Made by a program: the position numbers and the translations under genes. Shown here piece after piece: positions 18,967 through 27,652 of a DNA stretch of 64,000 nt. A model generated the notes under the pieces. The model did not search any database. It was given only the letters and a program-made list of their open reading frames with translations, and had not been told where the DNA came from. Source of the stretch: Chitinophaga agri (lineage in GTDB: Bacteria; Bacteroidota; Bacteroidia; Chitinophagales; Chitinophagaceae); contig NZ_CP048113.1 in the NCBI RefSeq assembly GCF_010093065.1, positions 2,914,001 to 2,978,000 of the forward strand, written 5' to 3'. The number at the start of each line of letters is the position of its first letter. Position 1 is the stretch's first letter.

Positions 18967-19520
18967 ATAAAAAAGAAACATATGAGATCATTATCGCCGA
19001 AAAGCTGGAGCAGCTGCCTGTTCCCGCTTTGGAAGACGCTATCTGGAACAGGATAAGCGCACAGCTGGACATTGACATGCCTGAAACACCGGCACAAAAC
19101 CCTCCGACTCCGCCCAATAACGCATTCCTGAATAGCGTCACACTTTTTGTATTACTGACAGCACTTGCCACCTGGCTGTTCATCCACAATTATCCACCAG
19201 CTGCTCCGACACCAGCAGGGCACCAGGACAGCCTCTACCAGCAGTATCCGCCTCCGGTAGTAACACCACCACCTGCTCCTACACCGCCTAAAACAAGAGC
19301 GCCTAAAACGATGACAGCTACCCCGGATACACTCAAGGCGGCAACACTGGCTCCTATACTCATTCCTGTAACCAGGGATAGCCTGCCTTCTGCTCCTCCT
19401 GAGCTGATGGCATCTCCTCCTGCGGCCATCATGCCTCCGGCAGATGTACCGGCGAAGAAAAAGCCTGCAGGCGTACCTGGATTAAAGGATGATGATTATA
19501 AAATTGCACCCAAAAGATAA
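18963..19520 (+). CDS. Putative anti-sigma factor, single membrane helix with Pro-rich periplasmic tail
   Basis: 185 residues. The cytoplasmic part (1-55) holds a short helix with LEDAIWNRISAQLD, similar to the W-x2-(I/M)-x3-L element in the 572-residue protein at 39876. One membrane helix spans about 57-77. The rest is a Pro/Ala/Thr-rich, probably disordered periplasmic tail that ends KDDDYKIAPKR without any folded domain. It overlaps the sigma gene by 4 bases, so an anti-sigma role is likely. It looks like a dual-membrane anti-sigma protein that stops before the beta-barrel. The next gene is convergent 158 bases away, so no barrel partner lies immediately downstream. Confidence 0.65.
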   Translation: MNKKETYEIIIAEKLEQLPVPALEDAIWNRISAQLDIDMPETPAQNPPTPPNNAFLNSVTLFVLLTALATWLFIHNYPPAAPTPAGHQDSLYQQYPPPVVTPPPAPTPPKTRAPKTMTATPDTLKAATLAPILIPVTRDSLPSAPPELMASPPAAIMPPADVPAKKKPAGVPGLKDDDYKIAPKR

Positions 19521-19644
19521 GGGGACTTTATGCTTTATATCTGGCCACAAAAACTGAATACCTACTGCGGATCACATCGTACCTCCGCTAGCCTACAAAA
19601 AGAATAGGCGCGGTATACACCAACGCCTACACTGCATTTATTTA

Positions 19645-19660
19645 TGTACTATCCGGTACA
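19645..19660. promoter_or_regulatory. TetR-type operator, copy A (3' of the hydrolase gene)
   Basis: TGTAC-TATCCG-GTACA, an inverted repeat with a 6-base spacer. It shares its flanks (TTATGTACTAT and GTACAATAT) with copy B at 20609. It lies 18 bases beyond the stop of the alpha/beta hydrolase, an unusual place for an operator, so it may be a duplication relic or act on another transcript. Confidence 0.5.
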
Positions 19661-19678
19661 ATATAACCTGCTAAAAAA

Positions 19679-20578
19679 CTACTTCACATTTCTGGTCAGA
19701 AAATCATCTATCAGGGAAGCGATCACGGTACCATCTTCTTCGAGTGCGAAATGCCCGGTTTCCAGCAGATGTAATTCTGCGTCAGGCAGATCCCTGAGAT
19801 AAGCCTTTGCACCGCTAGCCGGGAAGATCTCGTCATTAGCACCCCAGGTGATCAGGGTGGGTGGCTGATAGGTGCGGAAGAACGCTTGCCATTCAGGATA
19901 ACGTTCCAGATTTGTTCTGTAAGAATAGAACAGGGCGAGTTGTATATCCACATTGCCGGGACGGTCTAATTTATGCTGGTCATGTACCCATGTATCCGGA
20001 TTAATTTTTTCCGGTTGTCTAACACCAGTCAGGTACTGCCATTTGGTAAAGTCCAGCTGTGATGTAGCCTTCATACCGCTCCTGATCGCTTCGTTTTCCG
20101 GATCAGCCCAGAATGCTTTGATGGGTTCCCAGAAGGGAGACAGCCCTTCCTCATATGCGTTACCATTTTGGACCAGTAGTGCCTGTACGCGTTCAGGATG
20201 CCTGGTGGCAATACGGTAACCGACAGGCGCACCGTAGTCCATCACATACAAGCTATATCTGGTCAGTCCTTTTGCAGTAATAAACTGATCTATGATATCG
20301 GCCAGGTGGTCAAAGGTATATTCAAACTCACTGACCAGTGGCATGCTGCTGTTACCGAAGCCGGGATAGTCAGGCGCGATCAGGTGGTATTTGCCTGACA
20401 AGGCGGTAATGAGGTTACGGAACATAAAGGAAGAGGTAGGATAACCATGCAGTAACAGGATGGTGGGATCCGCCGGGGAACCTGCTTCGCGATAGAAGAT
20501 CTCCTGTCCTTCGATAGTCAGGGTTTTATATACAACATTGCTGATGTCAATACCCTGTTTGGCAGTTATGTGTGTCAT
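19679..20578 (-). CDS. Alpha/beta hydrolase with Asp nucleophile (haloalkane dehalogenase/epoxide hydrolase type)
   Basis: 299 residues, cytoplasmic. [10 protein letters not shown] supplies the oxyanion loop after strand 3. The nucleophile elbow reads VMDYGA, with Asp114 in place of Ser, as in dehalogenases and epoxide hydrolases. A cap region follows (about 135-215) and the catalytic His lies in [12 protein letters not shown] near residue 276. The Asp nucleophile argues against a plain esterase, but the true substrate cannot be told. A TetR gene lies 63 bases upstream in the same direction, and matching operators flank both genes, so repression by that TetR with induction by a small molecule is likely. 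Confidence 0.85.
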   Translation of the reverse strand: MTHITAKQGIDISNVVYKTLTIEGQEIFYREAGSPADPTILLLHGYPTSSFMFRNLITALSGKYHLIAPDYPGFGNSSMPLVSEFEYTFDHLADIIDQFITAKGLTRYSLYVMDYGAPVGYRIATRHPERVQALLVQNGNAYEEGLSPFWEPIKAFWADPENEAIRSGMKATSQLDFTKWQYLTGVRQPEKINPDTWVHDQHKLDRPGNVDIQLALFYSYRTNLERYPEWQAFFRTYQPPTLITWGANDEIFPASGAKAYLRDLPDAELHLLETGHFALEEDGTVIASLIDDFLTRNVK

Positions 20579-20608
20579 TGTGATATGTATTTATGTATGT
20601 ATACATTA

Positions 20609-20624
20609 TGTACTATTCAGTACA
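20609..20624. promoter_or_regulatory. TetR-type operator, copy B (upstream of the hydrolase)
   Basis: TGTAC-TATTCA-GTACA between the tetR stop (20642) and the hydrolase start (20578). It is nearly identical to copy A and to the reverse complement of copy C. Its place 31 bases before the hydrolase start fits promoter occlusion. Confidence 0.65.
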
Positions 20625-20641
20625 ATATTGGATAAAAAAAT

Positions 20642-21226
20642 TTATTGCAGTACCTGCAGGCTCATTTCGAGCATTTCTTTAAGGGTCTCGTAATCCGGCC
20701 GGCTTCTCCTGGTTACATTCACGCCATTCCATAGATTGATCAGATATTTACCGATCACGGCTGGTTTCGCTTTATTAGCCAGCTTGTTGTCTGCCTGCGC
20801 CTTCCTGACCACCTCTGTGAAGATCGCCTCTGTCCTGGCCAGCAAATGAGCTGCGACCGACCTTGTGTCCATATCGCTGTCAGAAAGCTGTACAAGTGCA
20901 TTACCGAGATAGCAGCCTTTCATGATCTTCGCGTCAGGTGCATCAGCCAGCGACATGAAAAAGTCTTTAATGAACTGTACAGGATCTTTACTTTCCGCCA
21001 GATCCTGTTTTAACTGCCTATCATACATGTCTGAGAACAGTTGCAGCGACTTCTCATATAACTCCTTTTTACCGCCTTTAAAGGCCAGATAAAAGCTTCC
21101 CTTGCCTATATGCATCGCAGCCAGTAATTCATCAGCCGAAGCGGCCTCATATCCTTTTTTCCAGAATACCTCAACTGCCTTCTCTACCACTTCTTTCTCA
21201 TCAAATATTTTTGGTCTGCCTGCCAT
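20642..21226 (-). CDS. TetR/AcrR-family transcriptional repressor
   Basis: 194 residues, the usual length. The N-terminal HTH covers about residues 5-55 (KAVEVFWKKGYEAASADELL, then IGKGSFYLAFKGGKKELYEK); Gly-Lys-Gly-Ser-Phe-Tyr is the typical recognition-helix region. The C-terminal ligand domain is all-helical and contains GCYLGNAL, as in the YxaF/LmrA-like branch. The start MAGRPKIFDE is standard. An operator lies in its own upstream region (21257-21274) and another before the hydrolase, so it probably represses both genes. Ligand unknown. Confidence 0.93.
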   Translation of the reverse strand: MAGRPKIFDEKEVVEKAVEVFWKKGYEAASADELLAAMHIGKGSFYLAFKGGKKELYEKSLQLFSDMYDRQLKQDLAESKDPVQFIKDFFMSLADAPDAKIMKGCYLGNALVQLSDSDMDTRSVAAHLLARTEAIFTEVVRKAQADNKLANKAKPAVIGKYLINLWNGVNVTRRSRPDYETLKEMLEMSLQVLQ

Positions 21227-21256
21227 GTCTGATCATTTACGTCACAAAAATACATA

Positions 21257-21274
21257 TTGTACCATTTAGTACAA
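21257..21274. promoter_or_regulatory. TetR-type operator, copy C (upstream of tetR)
   Basis: TTGTAC-CATTTA-GTACAA, a perfect 6-bp inverted repeat with a 6-base spacer, 31 bases upstream of the tetR start, the same distance as copy B from the hydrolase. It indicates autorepression. Confidence 0.65.
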
Positions 21275-21405
21275 AACATATTCTGTTTTTTTCTTCCCGG
21301 AAATTTTCTTACTTATCTATACAAAGGGGGAATTGTCAAAAATGATCAGAGGGGGTAATTATGGGACATTATCCTGGCCATCAGGAGGACAGGAAAGCCT
21401 GTTTG

Positions 21406-21449
21406 GACGAACAAGCGACGGCCAAGCGACGAACAAGCGACGAACAAGC
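21406..21449 (+). repeat. Four tandem 11-bp units
   Basis: GACGAACAAGC is repeated at 21406, 21417 (as GACGGCCAAGC), 21428 and 21439 without spacers. It lies in the 281-base gap between tetR and the monooxygenase gene. There is no coding frame across it and no hairpin. It is a minisatellite-like tract that may vary in copy number between strains. Confidence 0.8.
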
Positions 21450-21507
21450 ATCCTTCTAACGTCGGACTAGCAAGGGTTTCAACGCATTTATATATCTTTA
21501 ATAAGTA

Positions 21508-22566
21508 CTAAACGCCTTCGGTCTGAGCAATGAATTGAAGCAATATATCAGCCGAAGATCTGTTCTCTGCGCCTGCTGATGCCTGTCCCGCCCACATATT
21601 GGTGAACTCTTTTCTGTCAGCCTGCTGCGCTTTGGCTCTCAGTCCGGCCGTGATGATATGCTGTATGGGATAAGGAGGGATGCGCAATCCAGAAGCCTCC
21701 ACCGCCTCCATGAACTGATTCCGGATGCCTCTGGCCCAACGCCCTGAGAAGGCCCGGGTCAAGGCACTGTCAGTCACCTGTGCCTTTGGTAATGCCGTTT
21801 TATAGGAAGGAATAGCCATGCTCTCATGACTCGCTATGAAAGCTGTTCCGATCTGCACAGCCTGTGCTCCCAACTGGAAGGCTGCCCTGATCGTACGCCC
21901 ACTCTTAATGCCTCCCGCTGCGATCACTGGAATGTCCACATGGGCGGCGATCTCCGGCACAAGCACAAAAGTACCAACCATGGGTAATGGCGCCTCTTCC
22001 AGGAAACTACCCCTATGTCCGCCCGCCTCAATACCCTGTGCGGCTACCGCATCAGCACCGGCCTGCTGCACCAGTACTGCTTCCTGTACGGAAGTAGCAG
22101 TACCAACCAGTATAATACCTTGTTGCTTCAAGGCGGTCATACTCTCTGCATCTGGAATACCAAAGGTAAAACTGACGATAGTTATCGCTTCTTCTATCAG
22201 TACACTTAACTGCTCTTTGTAATTGTAAAACCTGAGTGCATCCAGCGATAATCTGTCAAATACCAGCTGATTGTCCCGGGCGAATGTCTCCAGGAAATCC
22301 TGCATCGCTTCAGCATCGGCATGGCTGTACTCAGGTACGCCGTTTGTGAACAGGTTCACGGCAAAAGGCTTGCTGGTGAATGATTTTGTCTTACGGATCA
22401 ATTCCCTCGTTCGCTCCGGCGATAATCCACCAATCGGCAGAGAACCCAGTCCTCCGTTCTGCGAAACAGCTGCCACCATTTCGGGCGTCGTAATACCCAG
22501 CATAGGGGCCTGAATAATGGGGTAGTCAATTTTCAGCTGCGCTGTCAATTCGTTTTTCCATTCCAT
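21508..22566 (-). CDS. Nitronate monooxygenase-family flavoprotein
   Basis: 352 residues, a TIM-barrel FMN enzyme. The start YPIIQAPMLGITTPEMVAAV and GLGSLPIG form the N-terminal FMN loop; QGIEAGGHRGSF carries the conserved catalytic His; PVIAAGGIKSGRTI and GAQAVQIGTAFIAS form the phosphate-binding region. Family members oxidise alkyl nitronates or propionate 3-nitronate using O2; some are 2-nitropropane dioxygenase-like or enoyl reductase-like. It is the last gene of a minus-strand run starting with the AraC gene at 25335, and may share a transcript with the Atu4866-like gene 49 bases upstream. Confidence 0.9.
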   Translation of the reverse strand: MEWKNELTAQLKIDYPIIQAPMLGITTPEMVAAVSQNGGLGSLPIGGLSPERTRELIRKTKSFTSKPFAVNLFTNGVPEYSHADAEAMQDFLETFARDNQLVFDRLSLDALRFYNYKEQLSVLIEEAITIVSFTFGIPDAESMTALKQQGIILVGTATSVQEAVLVQQAGADAVAAQGIEAGGHRGSFLEEAPLPMVGTFVLVPEIAAHVDIPVIAAGGIKSGRTIRAAFQLGAQAVQIGTAFIASHESMAIPSYKTALPKAQVTDSALTRAFSGRWARGIRNQFMEAVEASGLRIPPYPIQHIITAGLRAKAQQADRKEFTNMWAGQASAGAENRSSADILLQFIAQTEGV

Positions 22567-22615
22567 AATCCGTGCTTTTAGACCTTACAAAAGTAAGCCA
22601 AAAAGACATGCATGA

Positions 22616-22861
22616 TCATTGCTCTTCCCGATACAACACCATACCCCCATGATACAGGACACCTTCCCTGAAATCGCCGTCAGCAGTAAAACCGGTATCA
22701 TCTCTATAGTCAATGTGATCGCCGGTAATCGTATAACTTCCCTGATAGGCACTTTTCTTCTTACCTCTTGCTTCATCATACCTGCCACCCGGCAGTAATT
22801 CATGACGGACATAACCATCTGCGGTCACCCACATACCGATATATTTGTGTTCTTTTTCCAT
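22616..22861 (-). CDS. Atu4866-domain protein
   Basis: 81 residues from the ATG at 22861; longer frames would run into the preceding gene. HKYIGMWVTADGYVRHELLP, then TGFTADGDFREGVLYHGG, is the signature of the Atu4866 family, small beta-rich proteins of unknown function named after an Agrobacterium protein. The family is often coded beside SDR or AraC genes, as here. It lies 7 bases after the truncated AraC frame and 49 bases before the monooxygenase. No catalytic residues are established. Confidence 0.85.
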   Translation of the reverse strand: MEKEHKYIGMWVTADGYVRHELLPGGRYDEARGKKKSAYQGSYTITGDHIDYRDDTGFTADGDFREGVLYHGGMVLYREEQ

Positions 22862-22868
22862 TGTATAT

Positions 22869-23495
22869 TTATTTTGTGTGAATAACATTATTGCTGCCAT
22901 TACTCCCCTTCGGCGCTGCTCCACTATTCAGCTGCACCTTCATGGCCAGATGCAACAGCTGACTGATATAGTTCCTTAGCAGGTCATACTTGTACATGTA
23001 GTCGGATGATATTTCTTCCAGCATATGCACAAAGATGTCTGTCACTATTTTCTCCTGTGCGCCGGTGAGATAATGCACTGGCTGTCCACCCGTCTTAAAC
23101 ATGGGAAGTGCCTTTATCTTTTCTTCCATCTGCACGGTAAAAAAAGGCATGCTGAACATACAGCAGAATCCTTTTCTATCTACCGGCAACGATCCCCATG
23201 TAAAAGACGTATGTGGATTAAAAAACACCAGTGTGGTACCTGGCAGTACCATATTGTCTGCGTGGTGATAGTGATCACTTCCCCTTATCAGGCCTATGCT
23301 GTAAAAGTCCCGGCGTTGTGTCATCTGTACTGTATGCGGCTGACATACGTCCTCCAGTCTGAATACGGCAATATTACCTGCCTGCTTTTCCGGATGTATG
23401 TCCTGTCGTTTAAAGACACGCTTACAGCATTGTTTCAGCTGTTCTACTTTCGTTCTCAGGCATACCACTACCGCTGTTGATAAAAGGAAGTTCAT
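22869..23495 (-). pseudogene. AraC-family ligand-binding domain without its HTH (truncated regulator)
   Basis: A 208-residue frame that aligns by eye with residues 5-190 of the complete AraC protein at 24442-25335: FYSIGLIRGSDHYHHAD matches FYKIALSRGRGFYHYAD; TTLVFFNPHTSFTW matches TTLMFFNPNVPYTW; MLEEISSDYMYKYDLLRNYI matches MLEEIQSDYVHKYDLLMNYV. It then ends in a short unrelated tail (GSNGSNNVIHTK) where the other protein has about 110 more residues with two HTH motifs. The DNA-binding half is therefore missing. It starts 3 bases after the SDR stop and 7 bases before Atu4866, so it may still be translated as a free cupin-like sensor domain. Decay product or repurposed domain; decay is the simpler reading. 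Confidence 0.7.
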
Positions 23496-23498
23496 AAC

Positions 23499-24341
23499 CT
23501 ACGCTTCTATTGCTGTAGATAATGTCAGTTCCTTCCATGTTTCCAGCTCGTGCTTAATGGTGTCCAGCTTCTGCTGCGCAAGGCCATATGCGTCTTCGCC
23601 GAGGTATAAGTATAACGGTGGATTATCTACTGCTGCAATCTCAATCACCGCGGCGGCTGCCTTTTCTGGATCACCTGGCTGATTGCCATCAAGGGATTGC
23701 TGATGCTGTAATTGTGACTCACGTACATTGGTATACGCTTCGATCATGTTCTCGGGAGCGACCAGTGAATCAGATGCCAGGAAGTTTGTTCTGAAATAAC
23801 CAGGTGCTACAATGGTTGCGTGTATACCGAATGGTTTTACTTCAGCAGCCAGGGCTTCTGTCAATCCATTTACGGCAAATTTAGTAGCACAATAAATACC
23901 GAATCCGGGGAAGGAACCTACGAATCCACCGATGGAAGAGAAGTTGATGATATGACCAGTCCCTTGTGCTCTCAGGTAAGGCAATGCCTTTCTTACCACA
24001 TGCAGTAATCCAAATACATTTACATCAAAATTCTTACGGCCTTCTGCATCGGTCAGCTCTTCCAGACCACCTACCAGTCCATATCCTGCGTTATTCACAA
24101 CCACATCTACACGTCCGAATCTGTTCACGGTAGTGGCCAGTGCGTCGGCAACGCTTTTCTCCGAAGTAAGATCTACGGCAAGTGGCAGAAAGTTATCATC
24201 TTTACCAACTGCTTTGATCAGTTCTTCCACGTTTCTTGTCGTGGCCGCAACAGGTATACCCTGTGCGAGTAACTGTTTTACAATAGAGAGGCCAAATCCT
24301 TTAGAGGTACCGGTTACGAACCATACTTTTTGCTGTTTCAT
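23499..24341 (-). CDS. Short-chain dehydrogenase/reductase (SDR)
   Basis: 280 residues, classical SDR. VTGTSKGFG (residues 9-17) binds NAD(P); NNAG lies near residue 85; the catalytic Ser is in INFSSIGG and Tyr/Lys in YCATK. Lys14 of the glycine motif and Arg37 after strand 2 suggest NADP preference. The product class resembles ketoreductase-like oxidoreductases found next to AraC regulators. It is 100 bases downstream of the complete AraC gene, its probable regulator. Substrate unknown. Confidence 0.92.
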   Translation of the reverse strand: MKQQKVWFVTGTSKGFGLSIVKQLLAQGIPVAATTRNVEELIKAVGKDDNFLPLAVDLTSEKSVADALATTVNRFGRVDVVVNNAGYGLVGGLEELTDAEGRKNFDVNVFGLLHVVRKALPYLRAQGTGHIINFSSIGGFVGSFPGFGIYCATKFAVNGLTEALAAEVKPFGIHATIVAPGYFRTNFLASDSLVAPENMIEAYTNVRESQLQHQQSLDGNQPGDPEKAAAAVIEIAAVDNPPLYLYLGEDAYGLAQQKLDTIKHELETWKELTLSTAIEA

Positions 24342-24441
24342 ACTTTGTTTCTTTTGTTTGATACAAAGTTACAGCGGCATCACAGGGGCATTATTACATC
24401 ATTCAAAGCATTACTTATATCTTTCAAACAGCAGTTATTCT

Positions 24442-25335
24442 TTATAAATTTCTGTAGGCAGTAGGCGTAGTATCCAACTGTTTACGGAAGAATTTATTGA
24501 AATGTGCAGGCTCTTCAAACCCCAGACAATAGCTGATTTCAGAGATATTCCAGTCTGTATGTCTCAATAATGTCTTTGCCTCGCTGGCGAGCCTTTCGAA
24601 AATATGTTCGGTAGTGGTACGTCCTGTCGTTTCCTTAATAGCACGGTTCAGGTGATTCACATGGACGGACAGCTGTTTGGCAAAATCGTTGGCAGATCTC
24701 AGTTCAAAACGCTGGTCCTGTGATTCGATCGGGAACTGACGTTCGAGCAGTTCTGTGAATACGGATGTAATACGCGTCTTTGCATCACTCTGGTGATACA
24801 GTTTTTCAGATGGCAGCAACTTCAGTGCATAATGAATGACCTCTGTCACGTAGTTCATCAGCAGATCATATTTATGAACATAGTCCGACTGGATTTCTTC
24901 CAGCATTCGTTCAAAGATGGCGCTGACCTGCTGGTCCTGGATGTCATTGAGAAAATAGGCAGGTTTTCCGCCTGGTGCGAACATAGGAAAATCAGTCAGA
25001 CTACCCCGCATTCTTTCCGTAAAGAAGCCTTCTTTAAAAATGCAGAAGTAACCGGTGGTATCGGGAGAAAGAGACTGCCAGGTATAGGGTACATTCGGAT
25101 TAAAGAACATCAGTGTCGTACCTGATACTTCAATGCTTTTATCTGCATAGTGATAAAAACCGCGTCCCCGGGAAAGAGCGATCTTATAGAATGACCTGCG
25201 GCTATAGCGGGGCGCCTGGCCACTTGCATGCACCTTCATATTAAATACATTGAAATGCCCCGTTTCCCTGCCCAGGTTCGCCGGCACTTCTTTTATCTTA
25301 TTCTGATAAAACTCTTCAAGTGTTTCTGTCTGCAT
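24442..25335 (-). CDS. AraC-family transcriptional regulator
   Basis: 297 residues from the ATG at 25335 (MQTETLEEFYQNK); a longer frame from a TTG at 25374 is less likely. Residues 1-180 form the cupin-like ligand domain (TTLMFFNPNVPYTW). The C-terminal 100 residues hold two HTH motifs (FAKQLSVHVNHLNRAI, and ISYCLGFEEPAHFNKFFRKQ). It probably activates the SDR-led genes downstream. The truncated frame at 22869-23495 is a paralogue of its N-terminal domain. The 224 bases upstream are shared with the divergent 2OG oxygenase gene. Confidence 0.93.
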   Translation of the reverse strand: MQTETLEEFYQNKIKEVPANLGRETGHFNVFNMKVHASGQAPRYSRRSFYKIALSRGRGFYHYADKSIEVSGTTLMFFNPNVPYTWQSLSPDTTGYFCIFKEGFFTERMRGSLTDFPMFAPGGKPAYFLNDIQDQQVSAIFERMLEEIQSDYVHKYDLLMNYVTEVIHYALKLLPSEKLYHQSDAKTRITSVFTELLERQFPIESQDQRFELRSANDFAKQLSVHVNHLNRAIKETTGRTTTEHIFERLASEAKTLLRHTDWNISEISYCLGFEEPAHFNKFFRKQLDTTPTAYRNL

Positions 25336-25559
25336 GAGTGATGTTATAAACTTAAGAAATGGTCTGAATGCCAAAAGGGGAATTACCTGGCTGAAAAAAT
25401 CCTGGTTGTTATTTTATGCGAAATTAAGACGTAACTGCCCGGCAAAAATTACGAGAAACAAAGCATTACTTATAAAATTCAAACAATTGAGACTTTCAGC
25501 AATAGCAAGTTTCGGGTTTTCCACCCCTTGGGGCTTTTCTATATTTACAGAAAAGTACG

Positions 25560-26273
25560 ATGGAGAATATAGCAGAACGCTTACACAGCAAAGACTGGGA
25601 GCAGGTACATACACATATGCATGAGCATGGTTACGCATTGGTAAAAGAGGTGCTTTCCGACACAGCATGCGTTGAACTGATTGAATTATACAATAGTGAT
25701 AATACCTACCGTAAAACGATCTCTATGGAACGCTATCGTTTTGGTTCGGGAGAATATAAATACTTCCAATATCCGCTGCCGGACCTGATCAATACTGTCA
25801 GGGAAACGGTCTATCCTTATCTTGTTCCGGTAGCGAACAAATGGATGGAGGTATTACAGTCTGATCACCGCTTTCCTTCCGCCCATTCCATGTTAAGAGA
25901 ACAATGCAGAGAAAAAGGACAGGATAAGCCTACGGTGCTTATATTAAAGTATGGCACCGGCGGCTTTAACACCCTGCATCAGGACCTTTATGGTGATGTC
26001 TGGTTTCCGATGCAGGCGGTCCTTTTTCTGAATGAACCCGGAGAAGATTATCATGGTGGGGAATTTGTTTTAACAGAACAGATCCCACGAGCGCAATCAA
26101 AGGCGAGTGTCATTCATGGGCACAGAGGGGACATGTTGTTGTTTACCACTAACTTCCGGCCGGTGAAAGGCAGCAGGGGATATTACAGGGTGAATATGAA
26201 ACATGGAGTAAGTCCGTTACATAGTGGCAACAGGCATACACTGGGTATCATTTTTCATGATGCGCAAAGCTGA
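25560..26273 (+). CDS. 2-oxoglutarate/Fe(II) oxygenase (PF09859-like)
   Basis: 237 residues. The iron ligands are visible as His140-x-Asp142 in TLHQDLYGD and a distal His215 in VNMKHGVSP, with a basic residue (Arg225) that could bind 2-oxoglutarate. The sequence around HGGEFVLTEQIPRAQSK matches the Oxygenase-NA/DUF2086 family, often coded near DNA alkylation repair genes and suspected to act on nucleic acids or small molecules. No such neighbours are present here. It is divergent from the AraC gene and closed by a strong terminator. Confidence 0.85.
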   Translation: MENIAERLHSKDWEQVHTHMHEHGYALVKEVLSDTACVELIELYNSDNTYRKTISMERYRFGSGEYKYFQYPLPDLINTVRETVYPYLVPVANKWMEVLQSDHRFPSAHSMLREQCREKGQDKPTVLILKYGTGGFNTLHQDLYGDVWFPMQAVLFLNEPGEDYHGGEFVLTEQIPRAQSKASVIHGHRGDMLLFTTNFRPVKGSRGYYRVNMKHGVSPLHSGNRHTLGIIFHDAQS

Positions 26274-26363
26274 AGGAATGCCATCATCAGGAATTGGGAT
26301 GTAAGAATTGTCAGCTACTACCAGCTAGTCGCCAGGATTGTCGTATCAACTCCAGCTCATACA

Positions 26364-26394
26364 AAAAGGCGCCTGCGATATGCGGGCGCCTTTT
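26364..26394. terminator. Bidirectional terminator
   Basis: A 13-bp stem, 26364-26376 with 26382-26394 (AAAAGGCGCCTGC with GCGGGCGCCTTTT, one G-U pair) and a 5-base loop. U-runs follow in both directions. It lies between the convergent oxygenase (+) and quinone oxidoreductase (-) genes. Confidence 0.9.
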
Positions 26395-26419
26395 ATTATT
26401 TCCAATGGAAAAAAATGTC

Positions 26420-27412
26420 TTATATCTCTACGACGATATTACCTGTTTCTCCTTTGCGTACGATCAGGGTCAGTGCCTGATCTGCCGTTTGCAGGTGAAA
26501 GTGACGGGGGTCTAATAAAGGCAGTATCTGTCCTGCTTCCGCCATTCTTGTAGCTTCTCTTAAAATGGCACCATGATGTTCTCTTCCCATACCTGTCAGC
26601 ATTGGCAGCAAGGTGAAGACACCCGAATAGGTGGCAGCCTTGAAGGACAATGGCGCCAGGCTATGTGAGCCCCAGCCCAGGGAACTGATCACGTGTCCGT
26701 TATTTTGTTTGATGGCTTCAAAAGAAGCATCCAGGGTATTGCCTCCTACGGTATCAAATACGATATCAAATCCGGCACCACGGGTATACTTGTCCACATA
26801 TTCCTGTACATCGACTGTATGCTCAATGAATGTTGCGCCGAACCATTCAACGATAGCCTGTTTATCGTCAGTATCAGTAGCGTATACATCTGCGCCGAAT
26901 GCCTTGGCGATCTGTATGGCCATCTGTCCTATTCCACCAGCACCACCATGGATGAGCACTTTCTGGCCCTCTTCTATTCTGGCTTTATCTACCAGTCCTT
27001 CCCATGCGGTCACGAATCCGAAGGGGATTGCTGCCGCTTCGCGCATAGTCAGATTTGCAGGCTTTCTTACTATCAGTTCTGCATCTACCGCTACATATTC
27101 TGCAAGTGAGCCTTTTAAGCCAGCCACACCACCAGTCATACCAAATACCTTATCGCCAGGGGCAAAGCTGGTGACACCCTCTCCTACTTCTACTACTATA
27201 CCCGCCATATCAATACCCAGTATGGCTGGTAATGGTTGTTTTGCAAGCTCCGCTTCACCTGCTTTGATCTTCACATCCAGTGGATTCACACCACTTGCCT
27301 TTACTCTGATCAATACCTCTCCAAAGTCCGGTCTTGGCCTGTCTATTACCCGATAAACGAACGGGGCGCCGTAATCCTCCAGGATTAGTGCGCGCATGTG
27401 CTCACTAGTCAT
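26420..27412 (-). CDS. Zinc-free medium-chain dehydrogenase, NADPH:quinone oxidoreductase type
   Basis: 330 residues from the ATG at 27412; an in-frame ATG at 27397 (MRALIL) is an alternative. The N-terminal GroES-like domain contains VKASGVNPLDVKIK and GIDMAGIV. The Rossmann domain has HGGAGGIGQMAIQIAKAFGA, the nucleotide-binding loop. The zinc-binding cysteines of alcohol dehydrogenases are absent, which places it in the quinone oxidoreductase/enoyl reductase group. It would reduce quinones or activated alkenes with NADPH. It stands alone, with the shared terminator downstream and about 240 bases of non-coding sequence upstream. Confidence 0.9.
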   Translation of the reverse strand: MTSEHMRALILEDYGAPFVYRVIDRPRPDFGEVLIRVKASGVNPLDVKIKAGEAELAKQPLPAILGIDMAGIVVEVGEGVTSFAPGDKVFGMTGGVAGLKGSLAEYVAVDAELIVRKPANLTMREAAAIPFGFVTAWEGLVDKARIEEGQKVLIHGGAGGIGQMAIQIAKAFGADVYATDTDDKQAIVEWFGATFIEHTVDVQEYVDKYTRGAGFDIVFDTVGGNTLDASFEAIKQNNGHVISSLGWGSHSLAPLSFKAATYSGVFTLLPMLTGMGREHHGAILREATRMAEAGQILPLLDPRHFHLQTADQALTLIVRKGETGNIVVEI

Positions 27413-27652
27413 AATTAGTCGATTATTCTTTTATTGTGCTACTTTATATCTCGATAGTTAAGGATACATGACGATATACGACAGTTATTGTCTAAACGGG
27501 CAGTATGCTATAGTCAGCTTCCTATCAATTTTATCTATTGCCAAAAGTATTCCAGTTTGCAAATATCTGTAAAACAATACTTTCCACAAACGACAAGTTG
27601 ACACGCTGACTATATTTCGTCAATTAGTCTATATTTCCACGACATATAACAT

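Noticed and set aside
21406..21449. Tandem repeat considered as a CRISPR remnant
   Set aside because: Units are 11 bp and contiguous, with no spacers and no cas genes in the window.
26631..27356. 241-codon plus-strand frame opposite the quinone oxidoreductase
   Set aside because: Ser/Pro/Thr-rich shadow of a well-recognised enzyme; no domain.
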